From Caulobacter sp. (GTDB lineage: Bacteria > Pseudomonadota > Alphaproteobacteria > Caulobacterales > Caulobacteraceae): a DNA stretch of 64,000 nucleotides. Within the stretch, counting starts at the first letter, position 1. Each line of letters starts with the position of its first letter. Below, one piece after another: positions 60,373-64,000 of this stretch. The notes beneath the pieces were generated by a model. It was not told the origin of the DNA, searched no databases, and saw nothing but the letters and a program-made list of their open reading frames with translations. Location: assembly GCA_021741355.1 (NCBI GenBank), contig JAIOXZ010000015.1:27430-91429 (forward strand), given 5' to 3'. The position numbers and the translations under genes were made by a program.

Positions 60373-61098
60373 ATGCCGAAGAAGGTCGTGCTTGTGATCG
60401 GCGCGGGAGACGCCACCGGCGGCGCGATCGCCCGGCGGTTCGCCTGTGAAGGCTACGCCGCCGTCATCGTCCGCCGGGACGCCGAGAACCTGAAGGACCT
60501 GACCGGGCAGATCGTCGCCGAGGGCGGGGAAGCCCACCCCTTCGGCGTCGACGCCCGCAAGGAGGATCAGATGGTCGACCTGTTCGCCAGGGTCGAGGCC
60601 GAGATCGGCCCGATCGAGGTGGCGGTGTTCAACATCGGGGCGAACGTGAACTTCTCCATCGTGGAGACCACCGCCCGCGTCTACACCAAGGTCTGGGAGA
60701 TGGCCGCCTTCGCCGGCTTCCTGACCGGCCGGGAGGCGGCGAAACACATGCTGCCGCGCGGGCGCGGAACGATCCTGTTCACCGGCGCCACCGCCTCGCT
60801 GCGCGGCGGCAGGGGCTTTTCGGCCTTCGCCGGCGCCAAGTTCGCGCTGCGGGCGCTGGCCCAGTCCATGGCCCGCGAGCTGGGGCCGCAGGGCATCCAT
60901 GTGGCGCATCCGGTCATCGACGGGGCGATCGACACCGCCTGGATCGCGGAGAACTTCCCGCAGCGCTACGCCCAGAAGGACCAGGACGGGATTCTCGATC
61001 CCGACCACATCGCCGACGCCTACTGGATGCTGCACAGCCAGCCGCGCGACGCCTGGACCCACGAACTCGACCTGCGGCCCTGGATGGAGACCTTCTGA
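60373..61098 (+). CDS. SDR family protein with Phe at the catalytic Tyr position
   Basis: A 241-residue short-chain dehydrogenase-like protein. The cofactor glycine motif is altered (VIGAGDATGGAIA) and NIGAN replaces NNAG. In the active site, SAFAGAKFAL has Phe where YxxxK has Tyr, with the Lys retained; Ser is near FTGATAS. The fold is intact to LDLRPWMETF. The missing Tyr suggests a non-classical or lost oxidoreductase activity. The stop overlaps the next gene (TGATG). Downstream of matB. Confidence 0.88.
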   Translation: MPKKVVLVIGAGDATGGAIARRFACEGYAAVIVRRDAENLKDLTGQIVAEGGEAHPFGVDARKEDQMVDLFARVEAEIGPIEVAVFNIGANVNFSIVETTARVYTKVWEMAAFAGFLTGREAAKHMLPRGRGTILFTGATASLRGGRGFSAFAGAKFALRALAQSMARELGPQGIHVAHPVIDGAIDTAWIAENFPQRYAQKDQDGILDPDHIADAYWMLHSQPRDAWTHELDLRPWMETF

Positions 61099-61685
61099 TG
61101 GGCAAGACCTTGGAATTCCTGTTCGACGTCGGCAGCCCGACGACCTACCTGGCCCACAAGCGCATGCCGGGCCTGATCGCGCGCACGGGGGCGGAGGTCA
61201 TCTATCTGCCGGTCCTGCTGGGCGGCATTTTCAAGGCGACGGGCAACGCCTCGCCGGTGATGGTGCCGGCCAAGGGCGTCTACATGGGCGCCGACATGGC
61301 CCGCTACGCCAAGCGGTTCGACATCACCCTGAACATGAACCAACACTTTCCGATCAACACCCTGCCGATGATGCGGATGCTGGCGGGCTTGGTCGGGGAA
61401 GACCCGTTCCCGCAGGTGGTCGACACGCTGTTCGACGCCATGTGGAAGGGCCGCAAGCAGATGGGCGATCCGGCGGTCGTCGCCGAGGTGCTGACGAAGG
61501 CCGGGTTCGACGCGCCGTCGCTGCTGGCGCTGGCCGAGACGCTGGAGGCCAAGGCGGCGCTGAAGACCAACACCGAAGGCGCCATCGCCCGCGGGGCGTT
61601 CGGCGCCCCGACCTTCTTCGTCGATGATGAGATGTACTTCGGCCAGGACCGGCTCGACTGGGTGGAAGGGGCGCTGGGCCTCTGA
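61098..61685 (+). CDS. 2-hydroxychromene-2-carboxylate isomerase family protein (DsbA-like)
   Basis: A 195-residue thioredoxin/kappa-GST-like protein. FLFDVGSPTTYLAHKRMP, LLGGIFKATGN and the C-terminal GAFGAPTFFVDDEMYFGQDRL match HCCA isomerases, which use glutathione in the naphthalene catabolic pathway. The SPTTYLA Ser replaces the DsbA CxxC. In this context a glutathione-dependent isomerisation of another substrate is likely. Its ATG overlaps the SDR stop, so they are translationally coupled. Confidence 0.9.
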   Translation: MGKTLEFLFDVGSPTTYLAHKRMPGLIARTGAEVIYLPVLLGGIFKATGNASPVMVPAKGVYMGADMARYAKRFDITLNMNQHFPINTLPMMRMLAGLVGEDPFPQVVDTLFDAMWKGRKQMGDPAVVAEVLTKAGFDAPSLLALAETLEAKAALKTNTEGAIARGAFGAPTFFVDDEMYFGQDRLDWVEGALGL

Positions 61686-61715
61686 GGCCGCGCCACGCGG
61701 CCGTGGGTTGGCGGG

Positions 61716-62039
61716 CTAATAGCGACGCCGCCAGCCGCACCGTTTGCAGGTCATGAACCCGCGTTTGGTGTGGCTGTTGGTGTAGTCGTGACCGGTGCTG
61801 AGGCACCCCAGAAACCGTTGGATCCGAAAGGCTTCAGAACGCTTCGGCGCCCCTTGTCCCGGTATCACCTCCGCTTTTGGGTCTGCTTTTGACAGAGGAA
61901 CCGGGGCGGCTGCGGAAGCACGCGCCGGTGACCGCATGCCGCACCGGCTGCAGGTCCTGAATCCCGGCTTCGACCGGCTGGTCCGCCAAACATGTTCGCG
62001 CCCGATGCATTTCAGGCCCAATCGAAACCCTGGCACCAC
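61716..62039 (-). CDS. Tandem CCHC zinc-ribbon protein
   Basis: A 107-residue basic protein with two copies of one unit: Cys11-x4-His16-x13-Cys30-x2-Cys33 and Cys79-x4-His84-x13-Cys98-x2-Cys101. Both copies keep GF-x-TC-x-RCG before the end, so each probably binds one zinc. A linker with APVPLSKADPKAEV joins them. Nucleic-acid binding is plausible. The GTG start at 62039 follows GGGGGGAATAG. No known family by memory, apart from general similarity to small phage zinc-ribbon proteins. Confidence 0.6.
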   Translation of the reverse strand: MVPGFRLGLKCIGREHVWRTSRSKPGFRTCSRCGMRSPARASAAAPVPLSKADPKAEVIPGQGAPKRSEAFRIQRFLGCLSTGHDYTNSHTKRGFMTCKRCGWRRRY

Positions 62040-62400
62040 CTATTCCCCCCGAATAAGCGTCTATCAGCCGAACACATCGCCAGCCGTGAAAGTTCCAAGA
62101 TGCAAATCGCGGGATATCCCGCAACCGTTTCGTGCTGCGACTCGCGATCTCCTTCAATCCCACGATCCGTCAGCCGGCCGACAGGTGGCGGCATGAACCT
62201 CACCAGAGATCTGTCAGCAACGCGCTCGCCAGGTCTCGACAGCTGACCCGACGGCCGCGCGCGATCTATCGTCGCGCCGCGCTGCAATGGCACGGCCAAC
62301 GCGCCGCTGTTGTCAGCGTTCTGTCAGCACGTTGTCACCCAAGGCTGGACACGGCCTCGTCCGTCTTGCGACGTTCGGTTCAGAGACAAGGGAGAAGGCC
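62040..62400. other. Intergenic region upstream of the amidase
   Basis: About 360 bases. It is more balanced in GC than its neighbours. TGTCA direct repeats at 62311, 62322 and 62333 are the only clear motif. AAGGGAGAAGG precedes the amidase ATG. Open frames in it look non-coding. Confidence 0.5.
62311..62337 (+). promoter_or_regulatory. PhoB-box-like TGTCA triplet repeats
   Basis: TGTCAG, TGTCAG and TGTCAC begin at 62311, 62322 and 62333, an exact 11-base period as in Pho boxes (CTGTCAT repeats with an 11-base pitch). They lie 64-90 bases before the amidase start. A candidate response-regulator site of OmpR/PhoB type. Confidence 0.4.
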
Positions 62401-63789
62401 ATGACCGACACGCTCAACTCGGATCTCGCCGACGCGACGGCGGGTGAAACCGTGAGAGCGATCGCCGCCGGCAAGATCAGCGCGCTGGAAGCGACCGACG
62501 CCGCCATCGCCCGGATCGAGGCTCGTGACGGAGCGATCAACGCCGTGGTGGTGCGCGACTTCGACCGCGCCCGCGACGCGGCGAAGCAGGCCGATGCGGC
62601 CGTAGCTCGGGGCGAGCGGAGGCCGCTGCTGGGTGTGCCTATAACCGTCAAGGAGGCCCACTGGGTCGCCGGCCTGCCGACCACCTGGGGCATGGAGATG
62701 TGGAAGGACTGGACGGCGCCGGTCGACGCCGTCGGCATCCAGCGGGTCAGGGCGGCGGGCGCGGTGATCCTCGGCAAGACCAATGTCCCGCCGATGCTGG
62801 CCGACTGGCAGAGCGACAATCCGGTCTATGGCCGGACCAGCAATCCGTGGAACCTGGCGCGGACGGCCGGCGGGTCGTCGGGCGGCAGCGCCGCGGCCCT
62901 GGCGGCCGGCTATGTGCCGCTGGAGTTCGGCTCGGACATCGGCGGCTCGATCCGGGTCCCGGCCGCTTTCTGCGGCGTCTACGGCCACAAGCCGAGCTAT
63001 GGCATCGTGCCCCTGCGCGGGCATACGCCGCCGGGCGTGGACGGCTACAACGTCGTGCTGGCGGTCGTGGGGCCGATGGCGCGCACCGCGGCCGACCTGG
63101 AGCTGGCGCTGGACGCCATGGCCGGGCCGGATGAGCTGGACATGGCGGGATACGGCCTGACCCTTCCGCCGGCGCGGCATCGCAGGCTGGAGGACTTCCG
63201 GGTTCTGGTGATCGACAGCCATCCGATGGCCGCGCTGGACGAGGAGATCCGCGCCGCGCTCGACGGGCTGGCCGGCCGCCTGGAGGACCTTGGCGTCGCG
63301 GTCGACCGGGACAGCGATCTGCTGCCGGACCCGGCGGAGGCGCATGGCGTCTATGGCCTGATCCTCAACGCGGCAATGACGCGCGGCCAGCCGGGCGCGC
63401 GGTCACCGTCGGCGCATGAATGGATGGACCTTCACGACGCCCAGCTGGCGATCCGCCGGCAGTGGGCGCAGGTGTTCCGCGCCTATGACGTGGTGCTCGC
63501 CCCGACCCATGGCTCGGTGGCCTTCCCGCACGACGACAGCCCGGACATGGGCGCCCGCAAGCTGCTGATCAACAACGAACTGTCACCCTACTTCGACCAG
63601 CTGGCCTGGCCGGGGATGGCCACCGTAGCGCATCTGCCAGCCACCGCCGCGCCGATCGGCCTCAGCCGGGCAGGGATGCCGATCGGCATCCAGATCATCG
63701 GGCCGTATCTGGAGGATCGCACCACGATCGCGTTCGCCGGCCTGCTGGAACGCGAGTTCGGCGGGTTCAGGAAGCCGCCGGGGTACTAG
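62401..63789 (+). CDS. Amidase signature family enzyme
   Basis: A 462-residue amidase. The catalytic Lys is in PITVKEAHW, the Ser-cisSer-Ser region is GGSSGGSAAALAAG followed by GSDIGGSIRVPA with the nucleophile, so the Ser-Ser-Lys triad is complete. A C-terminal IGIQIIGPYLEDRT is typical. Substrate (acyl amides, or an aryl amide) is unknown; it is not the GatA type judging by the sequence around the active site. I chose the ATG at 62401 over an open frame to 62287. Its stop codon is the first base of a doublet palindrome. Confidence 0.92.
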   Translation: MTDTLNSDLADATAGETVRAIAAGKISALEATDAAIARIEARDGAINAVVVRDFDRARDAAKQADAAVARGERRPLLGVPITVKEAHWVAGLPTTWGMEMWKDWTAPVDAVGIQRVRAAGAVILGKTNVPPMLADWQSDNPVYGRTSNPWNLARTAGGSSGGSAAALAAGYVPLEFGSDIGGSIRVPAAFCGVYGHKPSYGIVPLRGHTPPGVDGYNVVLAVVGPMARTAADLELALDAMAGPDELDMAGYGLTLPPARHRRLEDFRVLVIDSHPMAALDEEIRAALDGLAGRLEDLGVAVDRDSDLLPDPAEAHGVYGLILNAAMTRGQPGARSPSAHEWMDLHDAQLAIRRQWAQVFRAYDVVLAPTHGSVAFPHDDSPDMGARKLLINNELSPYFDQLAWPGMATVAHLPATAAPIGLSRAGMPIGIQIIGPYLEDRTTIAFAGLLEREFGGFRKPPGY

Positions 63790-63865
63790 GGGACATGTAC
63801 CGCAGGTACGTGTCCCCCGGGCGAGCGTCCGGATTAGGGGACACGTACCTGCGGTACATGTCCCC
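63789..63865. repeat. Family-4 doublet palindrome, intact
   Basis: GGGGACATGTACC-GCA-GGTACGTGTCCCC (63789-63817) and GGGGACACGTACC-TGC-GGTACATGTCCCC (63837-63865), spacer 19 bases. It starts in the last base of the amidase stop codon and ends at TA next to an IS element. Confidence 0.92.
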
Positions 63866-64000
63866 TAGGGTCCGGACTCAATTGAGCCAGTAGGCGCATG
63901 TGGCGGCGAGGAGGGCTCCGGAGAGGTAGTTCCGGGCGAGCTTGTCGTATCGGGTTGCGACGCGCCGGAAGTCTTTGAGCCTGCACCACATGCGTTCGAC
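63866..64000 (-). mobile_element. IS5-type insertion sequence, right part only
   Basis: The transposase C-terminus lies next to a doublet palindrome. TA at 63866-63867 followed by GGGTCCGGACTCAATTGAGC marks the probable element end. The other end lies beyond the window. Confidence 0.65.
63878..64000 (-). CDS. IS5-family transposase, C-terminal fragment
   Basis: The last 40 codons of a minus-strand gene that continues past the right edge, reading VERMWCRLKDFRRVATRYDK, then LARNYLSGALLAATCAYWLN and a stop at 63878. RVATRYDKLARNYLSG is characteristic of the IS5/IS427-like DDE transposases. Whether the full gene is intact cannot be seen. Confidence 0.85.
   Translation of the reverse strand, partial: VERMWCRLKDFRRVATRYDKLARNYLSGALLAATCAYWLN

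Noticed and set aside
62012..62299. 95-codon minus-strand frame upstream of the zinc-ribbon gene
   Set aside because: No domain and unremarkable composition; overlaps the ribosome site of the better-supported gene.

Overview
The window is high-GC DNA of a Caulobacterales-type alphaproteobacterium (Caulobacter/Phenylobacterium/Brevundimonas group). The evidence is the gene content and order: a bactofilin start (MFSKQ...) overlapping an M23 peptidase gene, an iscR-led suf operon, glnB-glnA, and the arrangement tig / clpP / cicA-like HAD phosphatase / clpX, which is characteristic of Caulobacter. The family-level assignment is inference from recognised proteins; no database search was possible.

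Layout. 0-7.6 kb: bacA start, M23 peptidase, Bcp peroxiredoxin and tyrS on the minus strand; DOMON-like, NamZ-like and DUF1697 genes on plus; then ppa with a small membrane protein and an alpha/beta hydrolase. 7.7-15.8 kb: SUF iron-sulfur operon iscR-cysteine desulfurase-sufB-(VOC gene)-sufC-sufD-sufS-sufT-sufA, with palindromic repeats at three of its junctions. 15.8-24.1 kb: small secreted or membrane proteins, plsC, a TetR regulator with twin operators facing a TfoX-like gene, a crotonase, an MFS transporter, a GGDEF protein and an aldehyde dehydrogenase. 24.2-36.2 kb: DEAD-box helicase, two paralogous small secreted proteins, otsB-otsA, parE, a pair of exported amidohydrolases (one without metal ligands), a Kazal lipoprotein and a Sel1-repeat protein. 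36.3-47.8 kb: alternative oxidase, an IS630 element, glnB-glnA, a thiolase-like protein, a phosphoglycerate mutase-like protein, the bifunctional NAD(P)HX repair enzyme, an amidohydrolase and a DUF885 peptidase. 47.8-54.6 kb: tRNA-Leu(UAG), tig, clpP, a DUF559 gene held inside a palindromic repeat, cicA and clpX. 54.6-64 kb: an Imm32-like gene, DUF4336, membrane and secreted unknowns, a TauD-type dioxygenase divergent from a Crp/Fnr regulator, a malonyl-CoA synthetase/SDR/HCCA-isomerase cluster, a tandem zinc-ribbon protein, an amidase and the edge of an IS5-type element.

The most striking non-genic feature is the density of dispersed palindromes. At least four families are visible: (1) CCCGGCGAAGGCCGGG arms; (2) CTCCCCTTTATGGGGAG arms; (3) GTCATCC...GGATGAC elements; (4) paired GGGGACATGTACC/GGTACGTGTCCCC palindromes that look like REPIN-type doublets. 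They are concentrated between convergent genes, where they could act as two-way terminators. One family-2 copy carries a DUF559 nuclease-like gene between its arms, using one arm as ribosome binding site and the other as C-terminal codons. An IS630 element sits between the halves of one family-4 doublet, and an IS5-like element abuts another.

Most genes are housekeeping. The best candidates for something undescribed are the DUF559-palindrome unit, the doublet palindrome family, the tandem CCHC zinc-ribbon protein and the active/degenerate amidohydrolase pair.
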